In this document: piece by piece, positions 52,068 to 61,186 of the stretch
Numbering within the stretch: position 1 is the first letter of the stretch
Layout of the letters: each line of letters opens with the position of its first letter
NCBI RefSeq assembly: GCF_030167925.1
Contig: NZ_JASKUT010000001.1
Span: 4,238,501 to 4,302,500 of the forward strand
Direction of reading: 5' to 3'
DNA length: 64,000 nucleotides
Origin: Paenibacillus silviterrae
GTDB lineage: Bacteria > Bacillota > Bacilli > Paenibacillales > NBRC-103111
Program-made: the position numbers and the translations under genes
Notes under the pieces: generated by a model
What the model was told of the DNA's origin: nothing
The model's database searches: none
Seen by the model: the letters and a program-made list of their open reading frames with translations, nothing else

Positions 52068-53317
52068 AATGTCAGCATCCCCGCAAATTTTTTGGAAAAC
52101 ACAATAATGCCTTGAATGATTCTGTCGGTCCCATAAGCAGCCGCAATGGCTAGGAACGGCAATGCGGGTGCCTTATACCTGTACATTCCATCGATGAATA
52201 AGAAAATACAAAATAGGAAGACGGCCAAGACGGATAACCAGACAATGGATGCCTTACGAAACAGCCCGTTCTTGATCGCGGCTACCGTTCCGGTAAGAAA
52301 CAGCACGGTCGGAAGCAGGTGCCAGGCAAAGCTGAGGATGCCGGAAAGGCTCGTCAAACGGACATTCCACACCCACCAGCCGAGAAAGCCGATCATTCGT
52401 TTCCCGTATAAGATAGACACATGGTCCCAATTATTGATTATAAAACTTAAAACCAAGCTGTTCAATATATTAATTGCATAATCCGGCTTGTAAAAATAAT
52501 CATAAGGCGTGGCCTTATCATAAATCCAGCCGTGGGCGTAGACGTTGTACAGCACCATTTTGGCGTTGAACTGCAGGGAGCCGACGAAGGGGTCCAGCTT
52601 GCCGGTGAACAAGAGCACGAGGACAGCGAGCAATGCAGTCGCCGTACCGCCCCCGAGCAGCCATTTGTACCTCGCAAGAAAGGCGCGTACAGCAGGCTGG
52701 GGCAGGCGAATCAGGATGTACAGGAAAATAAACGCCAAAGAAACGACCCCGGTCGGCCGGAAGATGAGCATATACAATGCGCTTAGAGCGAAGAGGAGGA
52801 TGTCCTTGCGTCTTCGGGTTTCGAAGGCAACCAAGAGCAAGTACACGCATGCGAGCAGCAGACTGATGAAGAAGCTGTCGGACAGGATGTACATGGACCA
52901 GATTGAGACGCCCCAGGAATTAGCATAGAACAGGGAAGCAACAACCGCTGTCGTACGGTTGAACAGCTTCAGCGCGATGTGATATACAAAAAATACCGAC
53001 AAGCCGGAAACCAGGCATTGCAGGAAAATAATGGCCGTTTGGCTTTTGAGAAGCCCTAGAAGTACGGTGAGGAGTATATTATATCCAAAATATAAAATAT
53101 CATTAATGGTCAAGCCGATTTGAAAGTCATTCAGCAGACGGTAGGCGTAATCCAGATACCACTTGCTGTCGTCGGAGTGGGGCAGGCCCGCAGGGGAATA
53201 GTACACTCGATACAAGTGGCGAAATCGCATGAACAGCGCGAACAGCATCAGCGGGACCAAGTAGAACCATTCGCGGTTTCGGTGGGCAGCGTACAATTGG
53301 TGAACACGACGGAACAC
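52046..53317 (-). CDS. GT39/PMT-like membrane glycosyltransferase
   Basis: 423 residues with about ten membrane helices. The first extracytoplasmic loop holds an acidic pair (LPHSDDSKWYLDYAYRL, about 45-61), the catalytic-type Asp of GT-C enzymes. LLFALSALYMLIFRPTGVVSLAF and a late SMYILSDSF-type segment fit ArnT/PMT relatives. Such enzymes transfer a sugar from a polyprenyl-phosphate donor to a protein, lipid or glycan on the outer face. It is the first gene of the envelope glycan operon and faces a divergent small membrane gene. Confidence 0.75.
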   Translation of the reverse strand: MFRRVHQLYAAHRNREWFYLVPLMLFALFMRFRHLYRVYYSPAGLPHSDDSKWYLDYAYRLLNDFQIGLTINDILYFGYNILLTVLLGLLKSQTAIIFLQCLVSGLSVFFVYHIALKLFNRTTAVVASLFYANSWGVSIWSMYILSDSFFISLLLACVYLLLVAFETRRRKDILLFALSALYMLIFRPTGVVSLAFIFLYILIRLPQPAVRAFLARYKWLLGGGTATALLAVLVLLFTGKLDPFVGSLQFNAKMVLYNVYAHGWIYDKATPYDYFYKPDYAINILNSLVLSFIINNWDHVSILYGKRMIGFLGWWVWNVRLTSLSGILSFAWHLLPTVLFLTGTVAAIKNGLFRKASIVWLSVLAVFLFCIFLFIDGMYRYKAPALPFLAIAAAYGTDRIIQGIIVFSKKFAGMLTLWNKKKF

Positions 53318-53451
53318 TAGATCACTTCTCCATTGCGGCAGGGATAATGGTTACATAGCATGTCAATTATGACATAAGTAATAAGGGGCCGCAAGCAGGA
53401 TTTCTGGATCGGGTTACCAACTATTTTTGTACGTTTTGTGAAAAATAAGGT

Positions 53452-53479
53452 TTGACAAAACTGTGAACGTGCATACAAT
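53452..53479 (+). promoter_or_regulatory. Sigma-A promoter of the small membrane gene
   Basis: TTGACA (53452-53457), 16 bp, TACAAT (53474-53479), 44 bp before the start codon. Confidence 0.6.
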
Positions 53480-53522
53480 AGAAGGTAAGCGTATCCACCT
53501 ATCCTTTGAAGGAGTGAGGATT

Positions 53523-53753
53523 ATGACCGACAACCAAGCGAGATCGCTGAAGTTCACGAATCGGGTCGCACCGGCCATCTGCATCGCGGGCATGCTCGTC
53601 GTGCTGACCAGCTTCTTTACAACCGATATGACAGCGGACTATATCTTATACAGCGGCATTGGCGTTGTTATCTCGTCCGTCTTCCTGTATATGTTCGGCC
53701 TTGTGCTTGCACTGGTAGAGGAAAAAGGGCACACCCCAGTCATCGAAGACTGA
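53523..53753 (+). CDS. Small two-helix membrane protein
   Basis: 76 residues from ATG at 53523, behind GAAGGAGTGAGG; the longer frame to 53463 begins inside the promoter. Two hydrophobic segments at about 16-33 and 43-63 separated by TTDMTAD. Its terminator overlaps the stop codon. No known family recognised. It is convergent with qoxD. Confidence 0.6.
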   Translation: MTDNQARSLKFTNRVAPAICIAGMLVVLTSFFTTDMTADYILYSGIGVVISSVFLYMFGLVLALVEEKGHTPVIED

Positions 53754-53770
53754 AGGGCGCGCCCTTTTTT
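53753..53770 (+). terminator. Terminator of the small membrane gene
   Basis: AAGGGC-GCGCCCTT type stem followed by six T, overlapping the stop codon. Confidence 0.8.
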
Positions 53771-53795
53771 CTTGTTGTTATGCGTAGACAACCAA

Positions 53796-54107
53796 TTAAT
53801 GATAGTGTCCGCCGCCTCCGAACGACATGACCCAGATCGAGCCGAGTACGATCACAACGGCCATCAGCACTCCATACACGATGTTGATGACCTGGGACTT
53901 TTTATCCTCTCCCTCGGTCACGTGCATGAACATGAACAGCTGCAGCCCCGCCTGCACGACAGCCAAAGTGCCGATAATCCACATAATGACCTGGAAGCTG
54001 AGATTGGTCTTCAGGGCAACGATGGCTGCCAAGAAGGTCATCAGCAGCGAGAGCAGGAATCCGAGCACATGGCCGAGTGGGAATTTCCCCGTTTGCTTCC
54101 GCTCCAT
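53796..54107 (-). CDS. qoxD: Quinol oxidase subunit IV
   Basis: 103 residues and three membrane helices, with QAGLQLFMFMHVTEGED in the second loop, the usual subunit IV pattern (CyoD/QoxD). The C-terminus is GGGGHYH. It assists assembly and stability of subunit I. Last gene of qoxABCD, one base after qoxC. Confidence 0.9.
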   Translation of the reverse strand: MERKQTGKFPLGHVLGFLLSLLMTFLAAIVALKTNLSFQVIMWIIGTLAVVQAGLQLFMFMHVTEGEDKKSQVINIVYGVLMAVVIVLGSIWVMSFGGGGHYH

Positions 54108-54108
54108 C

Positions 54109-54729
54109 TTATATCACCAGCCCTTTCAGATAGACGAACGTGAAGATGAAAATCCATACCACATCAAGGAAGTGCCAGTACAGCCCGATAATGAACGTCT
54201 TGCGTGCCGTCACCGGCGTAATGCCGCGGCGAAGCAGCTGTATGATGATCAGAATCGCCCAGCCGATCCCCATGGAAACGTGAAGTCCGTGGGTCCCAAG
54301 CAGAACGAAAAAGCTCGAGAGGAAAGCGCTGGTTTGCATCGTGGCGCCCTCGTGAACGTAGTGCATGAACTCGTTCACTTCCATATAGACGAACCCTGCG
54401 CCCAGGAGGAGCGTGATGATCAGCCAAGTGAGCAGCCCCTTCAGGGAGTTCCGGCGCATTTCAAGAATGGCCAGCCCGCAGGTGAAGCTGCTCGTAAGCA
54501 GCAGCACCGTCTGGATCATGACATCCTTCATGATAAATAAATCCTTGTGCGTCGGTCCGCCGGCATACCGGTCGAACAGCACGCCATATACGCTGAACAG
54601 TGTTGCGAAAAGAATAATCTCCGCGCCGAGGAAAATCCAGAAGCCCAGGATATTCATCCGTCCCTGCGCATCCCGGTATTCCATAGGGAGCGACGAGTTC
54701 TCGTGTCCGTGAGCCGTGTTAGCCGACAT
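54109..54729 (-). CDS. qoxC: Quinol oxidase subunit III
   Basis: 206 residues and five membrane helices. LGFWIFLGAEIILFATLFSVY near the N-terminus, LGTHGLHVSMGI and the closing YWHFLDVVWIFIFTFVYL are hallmark subunit III elements. The start overlaps the qoxB stop by 11 bases. No heme or metal site; it stabilises the proton-pumping core. Confidence 0.93.
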   Translation of the reverse strand: MSANTAHGHENSSLPMEYRDAQGRMNILGFWIFLGAEIILFATLFSVYGVLFDRYAGGPTHKDLFIMKDVMIQTVLLLTSSFTCGLAILEMRRNSLKGLLTWLIITLLLGAGFVYMEVNEFMHYVHEGATMQTSAFLSSFFVLLGTHGLHVSMGIGWAILIIIQLLRRGITPVTARKTFIIGLYWHFLDVVWIFIFTFVYLKGLVI

Positions 54730-56695
54730 AACGATTCACCTCACCTTTGCGATTTCTCCACTTGCGTTCCGTTTGTTCGATTTCTTCCTTGTGCACATGG
54801 TACCCCTCGTTGTAATCGAACGAGCGAACGATCAGTCCGGCGAAGATGCCGATTGCGGCTACTGCGGCGGCAATATGCCATTCAAAGACAAGGAAGAAGC
54901 CCGCGACGCCGAAGACGGCGCTCATGATGATAGGAAGACCCGAGTTGCTAGGCATGTGGATCTCTTCAATTTCTTTATGGTCCAGGGTCAAGCCCTCGTT
55001 ATTTTTCTTCATATGCCAGAAGGCGTCCAAGCCCTTCACCTCAGGCAGCTTGGCGAAGTTGTAATGCGGCACCGGAGAAGCGGTCGCCCACTCCAGTGTT
55101 CTTGCATCCCACGGATCCGACGGCACCTGACGGCTGGCAAAGCGCAGGCTCCAGTAGATGTTGTAGCAGAAGGCCGCGAAGCCGACGGCAAGAATCAGCG
55201 CGCCGATAGCCGACAGCAGGAACAGCGGCGCATTGCCGGATTCCGCGGAGAACGTGTAAGCGCGTCTTACGGCACCGTTCAGACCGAGGAAGAACATCGG
55301 GAAGAACGTCAGGTTGAAGCCGATCACGAACAGCCAGAAATGCCAGCGTCCGATGCGCTCGTTCAGCATGTGACCGAACATTTTGGGCCACCAGTAGTAC
55401 AGGCCTGCGAACACCGCGAACACAACGCCCGGAATGAGCACGTAATGGAAGTGCGCCACCAGGAACAAGGTATTGTGGTACTGGTAATCCGCCGAAGCCA
55501 TTGCAAGCATGACGCCCGTAACCCCGCCGATGACGAAACATGGGACGAAGGCGAGCGCCCACAGCATGGCGGTTGTCATTTTGATGCGGCCTTTGCGCAT
55601 CGTGAAGAGCCAGTTGAACATCTTCACGCCCGTAGGCACGGCAATCATCATCGTCGTAATCGAGAAAAACGAGTTGACGGCAGGTCCGGCACCCATGGTG
55701 TAGAAGTGATGCACCCACACAAGCATACTAAGCAGGGCGATCCCGACGATGGAGACGACCATCGACTTGTAGCCGTACAGCGTTTTGCGTGAGAAGGTGG
55801 AGATAACCTCCGAGAAAATACCGAACGCAGGAAGCGCTACGATATACACCTCGGGATGGCCCCACAGCCAGAACAGGTTTGCCCACAGCATATCCATCCC
55901 GCCGCCGGACAGCGTGAAGAAGTGCGTTCCGTACAGGCGGTCAAATGTCATTAAAGCAAGCGCAACGGTGAAGATAGGGAACGCAGCGACGATAATGACG
56001 GATGTGATGAACGTCGTCCATGTAAACATCGGCATTTTCATCAGCGTCATGCCTTTGGTTCTCATTTTCAGAATCGTGACGATAAAGTTAATCCCGGTCA
56101 TCAGCGTACCGATCCCCGCGATTTGCAGGGCGACGGCATAATAGTTGTTTCCTATACCCGGACTGAATTCCTTGCCCGCCAGCGGGAAATAGGAAGTCCA
56201 GCCTGCATCCGGCGAGCCGCCGATGACGAAGCTGAGATTAAACAGCATCGCTCCGCTGAAGAACAGCCAGAAGCTCAGCGCGTTCAGCTGCGGGAAGGCT
56301 ACGTCCCGAGCGCCGATCTGCAGTGGAATCACTACGTTCATAAGACCGATCAGGAACGGCATCGCCATGAACAGAATCATGATGACACCATGCGTAGTGA
56401 AAATCTCGTTATAGTGCTGCGCATCCAGGAACGTCATATCCGGGCGCGAGGTTTGGGCCTTCATGAGGAGGCCGTCGACGCCGCCGCGGAAAAACATAAG
56501 CACGGCGGACAAAATATACATGATGCCGATTTTCTTATGGTCAACGGTAGTCAGCCACTCTCTCCAGAGCCACTTCCACTTCCGAAGATAAGTGACGCCT
56601 CCAACGATGCCGAGCATGGTTAATGCAATGGCGATTTGGGAGCCTAAGATCAGCGGATCTCCCGTGATGAAGAATTCATTCCATTTAATGCCCAT
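54719..56695 (-). CDS. qoxB: Quinol oxidase subunit I
   Basis: 658 residues from ATG at 56695 behind GGGGGTGA; a GTG at 56704 is too close to that site. Heme-copper oxidase subunit I signatures: TTHGVIMILFMAMPFLIG (low-spin heme His), LFWLWGHPEVYIVALPAFG (CuB His and cross-linked Tyr), WVHHFYTMG (two CuB His) and VAHFHYVLIPG (heme a3 and low-spin heme His). The His/Tyr active site is complete. It catalyses quinol oxidation with O2 reduction to water and proton pumping. Overlaps qoxA by 11 bases. Confidence 0.96.
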   Translation of the reverse strand: MGIKWNEFFITGDPLILGSQIAIALTMLGIVGGVTYLRKWKWLWREWLTTVDHKKIGIMYILSAVLMFFRGGVDGLLMKAQTSRPDMTFLDAQHYNEIFTTHGVIMILFMAMPFLIGLMNVVIPLQIGARDVAFPQLNALSFWLFFSGAMLFNLSFVIGGSPDAGWTSYFPLAGKEFSPGIGNNYYAVALQIAGIGTLMTGINFIVTILKMRTKGMTLMKMPMFTWTTFITSVIIVAAFPIFTVALALMTFDRLYGTHFFTLSGGGMDMLWANLFWLWGHPEVYIVALPAFGIFSEVISTFSRKTLYGYKSMVVSIVGIALLSMLVWVHHFYTMGAGPAVNSFFSITTMMIAVPTGVKMFNWLFTMRKGRIKMTTAMLWALAFVPCFVIGGVTGVMLAMASADYQYHNTLFLVAHFHYVLIPGVVFAVFAGLYYWWPKMFGHMLNERIGRWHFWLFVIGFNLTFFPMFFLGLNGAVRRAYTFSAESGNAPLFLLSAIGALILAVGFAAFCYNIYWSLRFASRQVPSDPWDARTLEWATASPVPHYNFAKLPEVKGLDAFWHMKKNNEGLTLDHKEIEEIHMPSNSGLPIIMSAVFGVAGFFLVFEWHIAAAVAAIGIFAGLIVRSFDYNEGYHVHKEEIEQTERKWRNRKGEVNRYVG

Positions 56696-57710
56696 GGTGC
56701 TCACCCCCAGCAGATTTCTCAGTTACGGCAGGCTTCGTCGCCGGTGCAGCTGGCGTTGTCTGCGCAGGCTGGTTAGACGATTCCGTGCCTTTATTTTTGT
56801 AGTTGTCTTCTTCTTCGAATATCTTTCCTTTATACCCATGCCCGCTTTGGTACAGCTCCGGGTTGGTGTATGACTTCGAGTCCGGATCCGCGTGGTTCAC
56901 CCAAGCCAGATGCGTGTTGGAGAATGTCATCCGTCCGAGATGCGTCGGCTTCAGAAGCTCCTCGTACTTCTCTTCGGTCAGCTTCGGTGCGGTACGGCCT
57001 ACCTCGGCTACCCATTCGTCCCAATCCTTCTGCGTCTGCGACAGCACTTCAAACTCCATATCCGCATAGCCGCGGCCGTTAAAGTTCGTGTTGCGTCCCA
57101 TGTAAGAGCCCGGATGGTCGGCGACGAGGTACATCTGCGTCTCCATCTTGCCCATCGTATACTTCTGTCCGCCGAGTGCAGGAACCCAGAAGGACTGCAT
57201 CGTGCTGGCCGAAGTCAGCTTGAACAGCACCGGCGTATCCTCAGGAATGTTGACATAGTTGACGGTCTCGATGCCCTGCTCCGGATAGCTGAAGATCCAT
57301 TTCCAGTCGGCCGAGGTGACGTGAATCGTGATCGGCTTCTTCTCCTCATAGCCCTTCGGAACACCTTCGAGGTCGTATAAGCTCTTGACCGTCGGGATCG
57401 TCAAGGCAATGATGATGAGAATCGGAATCGCCGTCCAGACAATCTCCAGAAGCAGGCTGCCTTCTTCGTTAGGAGGCTCATAGTCCTTGTTCTCCGGCTT
57501 CTCCCGGTACTTCCACACAATGTAACCGAACAATCCGAACACTACGACAACAACCAGCAGCATCCAGACGAGCGACCAGTTAATCAGGTCGAGGATGCTT
57601 CGCGCCACCGGACCCTGCGGGTTGAAAACCACCATGTTCGGTACGCAGCCGCCAAGCAGCAGAACCAGGATCAGCGACAGCGGCAATGCAATTAGCCTAA
57701 TTTTACTCAT
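56685..57710 (-). CDS. qoxA: Quinol oxidase subunit II, lipoprotein
   Basis: 341 residues from ATG at 57710; the frame upstream to 57743 is not used. A lipobox LGGC with Cys22, then two membrane helices (about 36-60 and 80-100), then the periplasmic-type cupredoxin domain (WKWIFSYPEQGIETVNYVNI). The CuA ligand positions that are Cys/His in cytochrome c oxidases are absent (NFNGRGYADMEFEV), so the donor is quinol. The C-terminal tail is Thr/Pro-rich and ends in GGEHHGH. First gene of the operon, with two Rex-like boxes at its promoter. Confidence 0.94.
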   Translation of the reverse strand: MSKIRLIALPLSLILVLLLGGCVPNMVVFNPQGPVARSILDLINWSLVWMLLVVVVVFGLFGYIVWKYREKPENKDYEPPNEEGSLLLEIVWTAIPILIIIALTIPTVKSLYDLEGVPKGYEEKKPITIHVTSADWKWIFSYPEQGIETVNYVNIPEDTPVLFKLTSASTMQSFWVPALGGQKYTMGKMETQMYLVADHPGSYMGRNTNFNGRGYADMEFEVLSQTQKDWDEWVAEVGRTAPKLTEEKYEELLKPTHLGRMTFSNTHLAWVNHADPDSKSYTNPELYQSGHGYKGKIFEEEDNYKNKGTESSNQPAQTTPAAPATKPAVTEKSAGGEHHGH

Positions 57711-57744
57711 GAGGTAAGCACTCCCTTCACAAAAAAGACACACA

Positions 57745-57762
57745 TTGAGAAAATATTCACAA
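57745..57762. promoter_or_regulatory. Rex-like box 1
   Basis: TTGAGAAAATATTCACAA matches the Rex consensus TTGTGAANNNNTTCACAA at most positions. It lies 35 bp before the qoxA start. Confidence 0.5.
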
Positions 57763-57776
57763 TCTGTTCAAGGTTG

Positions 57777-57794
57777 TTGTGATTTATTTCACTT
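57777..57794. promoter_or_regulatory. Rex-like box 2
   Basis: TTGTGATTTATTTCACTT is a near match to TTGTGAANNNNTTCACAA. It lies just downstream of a minus-strand -10 TATTAT (57803-57808), where a repressor would block initiation. FNR/CRP sites (TGTGA-N6-TCACA) are a close alternative. Confidence 0.5.
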
Positions 57795-57978
57795 ATGGAT
57801 CCATAATAGCATGACGTCTCTTTGGAAGTTGTTACAGATCGGTTAAAACTGTGACAAATCTCGTAAGGTAAACTTAACCCAAACCCTCGGCCGCGAATCG
57901 CCTGCCCGGTATTGATGTGCTGCTGCGGTTTCGGGTATACTTTGGGCTAATCAATCATCTTGAAGGATGTGGGCAAAG

Positions 57979-58356
57979 GTGTCCGAAGAATTATTGAAAA
58001 AGCTGAAGTATAAAACAGGACGAGCCCTGGTCATCGGCTCTGTTCCGGAGGGCTTCGATCTCGGGGTCGAAGCGGATCGCACGGCGGACGGGAAGTATGA
58101 ATTCGTCATGCTGTTTGTCGGCAGCAGCTCGGAGGTGCGGGAGCAATTCCCTCAGGCGCTCGCATTGTTGAAGGAGGATGCGGTATTCTGGGTAACCTAT
58201 CCGAAGCAATCCTCGAAGGTGAAGACGGACATTAACCGCGACTCGCTGTGGAAGCTGGCGGATGAAATCTCCGACTACCGCCCGGTCAGCAACGTGGCAG
58301 TGGACGAGAAATGGTCGGCGCTTCGCTTCCGGCATAAGGATAAGGTGAAGAAGTAG
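57979..58356 (+). CDS. DUF3052-like small protein
   Basis: 125 residues from GTG at 57979, with GAAGG at 57961-57965 as ribosome site; an ATG at 57967 in the same frame is too close to that site. The pattern LKYKTGRALVIGSVPEGF and EDAVFWVTYPKQSSKVKTDINRDSLW resembles DUF3052, whose members are soluble proteins of unknown function. There is no membrane segment. It stands alone, divergent from qoxA. Confidence 0.65.
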   Translation: MSEELLKKLKYKTGRALVIGSVPEGFDLGVEADRTADGKYEFVMLFVGSSSEVREQFPQALALLKEDAVFWVTYPKQSSKVKTDINRDSLWKLADEISDYRPVSNVAVDEKWSALRFRHKDKVKK

Positions 58357-58564
58357 ATCAGGAGTTGCGGCAGGGATGAGGAAAGGCGGACGGCCTTCTG
58401 ACTCCCTGCTTTTTTTGTTACGCTGCAGTGGATTAGAGGACGTCCGGGCTCCATATACATAGGATGGAGGTCCGGCAGATGTCGCTTTGGCGTGTAAGCA
58501 GGGAAACGCCGGCCGCTGTAGAATAACTGTAGCAGGAATGAAGTGTGAGGGGGAGAATGGATTC

Positions 58565-59479
58565 GTGAAAGCGATCACAGTACAGGATTTGGTTACCCGT
58601 TTTTCATTAGAGGTGCTGACAGGGGCGGAGGAGCTCCACCGCACGATTGAGAAGCCGCGAGCTTACCGGCCGGGGCTGGAATTTGTCGGCTACTTCGATT
58701 TCTTCTCTCATGCGCATGTTCAGGTGCTGGGCAGAAAAGAAATCAACTACCTCCATAAGCTAAGTGAAGAAGAGCGCAACGAGCGCATCGGCAACATCGT
58801 GAAATACCATCCGCCCTGCTTTGTGGTGACCCGCAATCAGGAAGGCTTGAAATATTTAATGAAATATTGCGAGGAGGAACGTATTCCGCTGCTTCGTACC
58901 GGGGAAGCGACTTATAAGTTTCTGGATCTGCTGGATACGTTCATGGCCAAGGCGATGGCGCCGGAAATTGCCGTTCACGGCGTATGCGTCAACGTCTCCG
59001 GTATCGGGATTCTTCTGCGGGGCAAATCCGGCGTCGGCAAGAGCGAAACCGCTCACACGCTGATCCGGCGCGGGCATCGCCTCGTTGCCGATGATCTGGT
59101 CGTGCTGAAGAAGATCAGCCCGGAAACCATTCTCGGTACCCACAACGGTACAAGCAAGGAATTTCTGGCTCTTCGCAGTATCGGGCTCATCAATGTGTCC
59201 CGGTTGTACGGACGCAAGGCGTTCCAGGATGAAACCCGCATCGTGCTGGACATTGAGCTCACCAAGTGGGAAGAGAACGCGCTGAATAACGATTTGGAGC
59301 TCGAACCGAAGTTCACCGAATATATGGATGTCCAAATCCCGCACATGCAAATTCAGCTGCAGCCGGGGAGAGACGTAGCAGGACTTGTTGAGGCGGCGGC
59401 GAACAACTGGTACCTCCGTCAGCAGGGCTACAGTGCCGTAGAGGATTTCATGAAACGGCTGGAAGGCGAAAGCCGGTAA
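58565..59479 (+). CDS. hprK: HPr kinase/phosphorylase
   Basis: 304 residues from GTG at 58565 behind GAGGGGGAG; an upstream ATG at 58538 is also in frame but extends past the family N-terminus. P-loop GKSGVGKS at residues 153-160, His138 of the catalytic region (EIAVHGV), GHRLVADDLVV and the C-terminal HPr-binding signature QLQPGRDVAGLVEAAANN. It phosphorylates Ser46 of HPr and reverses this with phosphate, controlling carbon catabolite repression. The usual lgt neighbour is absent; instead an anchored phosphate-binding-like protein starts immediately at its stop (TAAATG). Confidence 0.94.
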   Translation: MKAITVQDLVTRFSLEVLTGAEELHRTIEKPRAYRPGLEFVGYFDFFSHAHVQVLGRKEINYLHKLSEEERNERIGNIVKYHPPCFVVTRNQEGLKYLMKYCEEERIPLLRTGEATYKFLDLLDTFMAKAMAPEIAVHGVCVNVSGIGILLRGKSGVGKSETAHTLIRRGHRLVADDLVVLKKISPETILGTHNGTSKEFLALRSIGLINVSRLYGRKAFQDETRIVLDIELTKWEENALNNDLELEPKFTEYMDVQIPHMQIQLQPGRDVAGLVEAAANNWYLRQQGYSAVEDFMKRLEGESR

Positions 59480-60907
59480 ATGGCGGGCAGGGTTAAGGCG
59501 CTGGGGATCCGGGCGGGCTGGATTCTCATCTACGGGCTTTTGTACTTTTTGATCTACGGTGCGTTCACATTCCTTAGCGGGTTTGCCATCGTTCCTAACG
59601 AGCCGGACTTTCTTTATCGCTGGCCTTCGCTGTCCGATACGGGTGTCCTGCTGCTACTGCTGCTTTATAGCTCGGTCATAGGAATGATATTTGTATGGCT
59701 CGGTACCCGGGTCTCTCAGATCGCATCGCAGCACCCGGCATGGCTTCCTGCGGCAGGGTCCTTGCTCGTTCCGGCGCTTGGGCTGGTCATCTGGAACGTA
59801 ACCTTCTTCAGCCTCCGGGGATCCCAGACGGGAATCGCCAGTATGGAATGGCTGTTGTTTACTTTGTATAACATCTGGATGCTGCCCTTGGTGGATACGC
59901 TTCAGTACTACGTTACGGATGCAACACGGATGAAATATATCGGCGCGCTGGTATCGCTGCTCCCTACTGCGGCTTTACTGGCAGGGATCCGGCTTCACCG
60001 CAAGCCATGGAGGCCGGCCCGGAAGCGGCAGGCTTACAGGCTGGGGGCAGGTGCGGCGGTTGCCCTCGTTCTCATCATTGTGCTGACCGGCCTACTGCCT
60101 AAGGGGACGTTGTTCACTTGGAAAACGTACCCTACCGTAGACGGTGCCACCGCAGCCATTCCTTTCGGCAAGCTTATGCTGAGCGAGCTGACCGGCACGA
60201 ATCGGGCGCACGCCGACCGGGAGCTGCGCTTCTATACCTCGCATGAGGCTTATGTGAACCTCATCGAAAAGCGTGCCGACCTCATCCTAGTCTCCGGTCC
60301 GTCAAAGGAGGAGCTGGCCCTGGCTGAGCAGAACGGGGTGAAGCTGAAGCTTACCCCGATCGGGAAGGACGCCTTCATTTTTCTCGTGCATAAGGAAAAT
60401 CCGGTGAGCAATCTTTCCTTGAAGCAGATCCAGGATATCTATACAGGCGATGCGGATAACTGGAAGCAGCTGGGCGGAGAGGACAGCGCCATCACAGCCT
60501 TCCAGCGGGAAGCGAATTCCGGCAGCCAAACCTTCATGGAGAATAAGGTCATGAAGGGACTCACGATGGCCAATCCTCCGATGGACCGCAAGGTCACCGG
60601 AATGGGCGGACTGATGGATGCAGTAGCGGATTATAAAAATTCGAAGCATGCGATCGGCTATACGTTCTATTATTTTGCCAATGAGATGCATCGGCGGGAG
60701 GAAGTGAAATTCCTCGCACTGGATGGAATTGAGCCGAATAAAGACAACATCCGCTCGGAGAAGTATCCTCTGACGGCTCCGCTGTATGCCGTAACCAGAG
60801 AAGGAGAGCCGGAGGACGGGGCGGTCGGCCGATTGCTGGCATGGCTGCAGAGCAGCGATGGGGCGCGGCTGATCGAGCGCGGGGGGTTCGTGCCGATCTG
60901 GCCTTAG
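59480..60907 (+). CDS. Membrane-anchored PstS-like substrate-binding protein
   Basis: 475 residues. Four to five membrane helices occupy about 1-200, then an extracellular PBP-like domain (about 215-475) with FGKLMLSELTG, VSGPSKEELALAEQNG, SLKQIQDIYTGDADNWKQLGG and GFVPIW. The DIYTG and NWKQLGG elements are typical of phosphate-binding PstS proteins. Fused to a membrane bundle, it has no ABC partner here. Its start touches the hprK stop, so it is cotranscribed. HPr-Ser kinase is inhibited by phosphate, so a phosphate-sensing partner would be meaningful, but that is inference. Confidence 0.75.
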   Translation: MAGRVKALGIRAGWILIYGLLYFLIYGAFTFLSGFAIVPNEPDFLYRWPSLSDTGVLLLLLLYSSVIGMIFVWLGTRVSQIASQHPAWLPAAGSLLVPALGLVIWNVTFFSLRGSQTGIASMEWLLFTLYNIWMLPLVDTLQYYVTDATRMKYIGALVSLLPTAALLAGIRLHRKPWRPARKRQAYRLGAGAAVALVLIIVLTGLLPKGTLFTWKTYPTVDGATAAIPFGKLMLSELTGTNRAHADRELRFYTSHEAYVNLIEKRADLILVSGPSKEELALAEQNGVKLKLTPIGKDAFIFLVHKENPVSNLSLKQIQDIYTGDADNWKQLGGEDSAITAFQREANSGSQTFMENKVMKGLTMANPPMDRKVTGMGGLMDAVADYKNSKHAIGYTFYYFANEMHRREEVKFLALDGIEPNKDNIRSEKYPLTAPLYAVTREGEPEDGAVGRLLAWLQSSDGARLIERGGFVPIWP

Positions 60908-60993
60908 GCCAACTCGTGCATAGGACCTCTGCCGTGAGAGCATAGTAGTAACGGTTATGCATCTACTTCACCGGCACAGGAGGAACGATATCC

Positions 60994-61167
60994 ATGGCAT
61001 CGAGCAGAAATCATCAGGGAGCCCACGGCATCGGGCAGGCCGAAGAGCAGCTGAATCAGCAGGCGCAAGCGGCCGCGGAGATTCAGGGGCAGAACGAAAC
61101 GGATCAGGAGATTCTGGCTGCGGCGAACGAACAGGATTCGGAGCTGGACGAGATCATCGAATCGTAA
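60994..61167 (+). CDS. Small Gln/Glu-rich hydrophilic protein
   Basis: 57 residues with ATG at 60994 and AGGAGGAA seven bases before. The sequence is rich in Gln, Ala and Glu (EEQLNQQAQAAAEIQGQ, then SELDEIIES), strongly acidic at the C-terminus, and probably one or two amphipathic helices. There is no Cys and no signal peptide. Its own terminator follows at 61187. It resembles the small acidic proteins encoded near sporulation genes but I do not recognise a family. Confidence 0.6.
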   Translation: MASSRNHQGAHGIGQAEEQLNQQAQAAAEIQGQNETDQEILAAANEQDSELDEIIES

Positions 61168-61186
61168 GTGAATGCTACAGGAACGG

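Noticed and set aside
54716..55792. Plus-strand 358-codon frame in the qox region
   Set aside because: Antisense shadow of qoxB. No coding-like composition.
56685..57710. Cytochrome c oxidase subunit II
   Set aside because: The CuA ligand Cys/His residues are missing and the protein is a lipoprotein with quinol-type subunit order.
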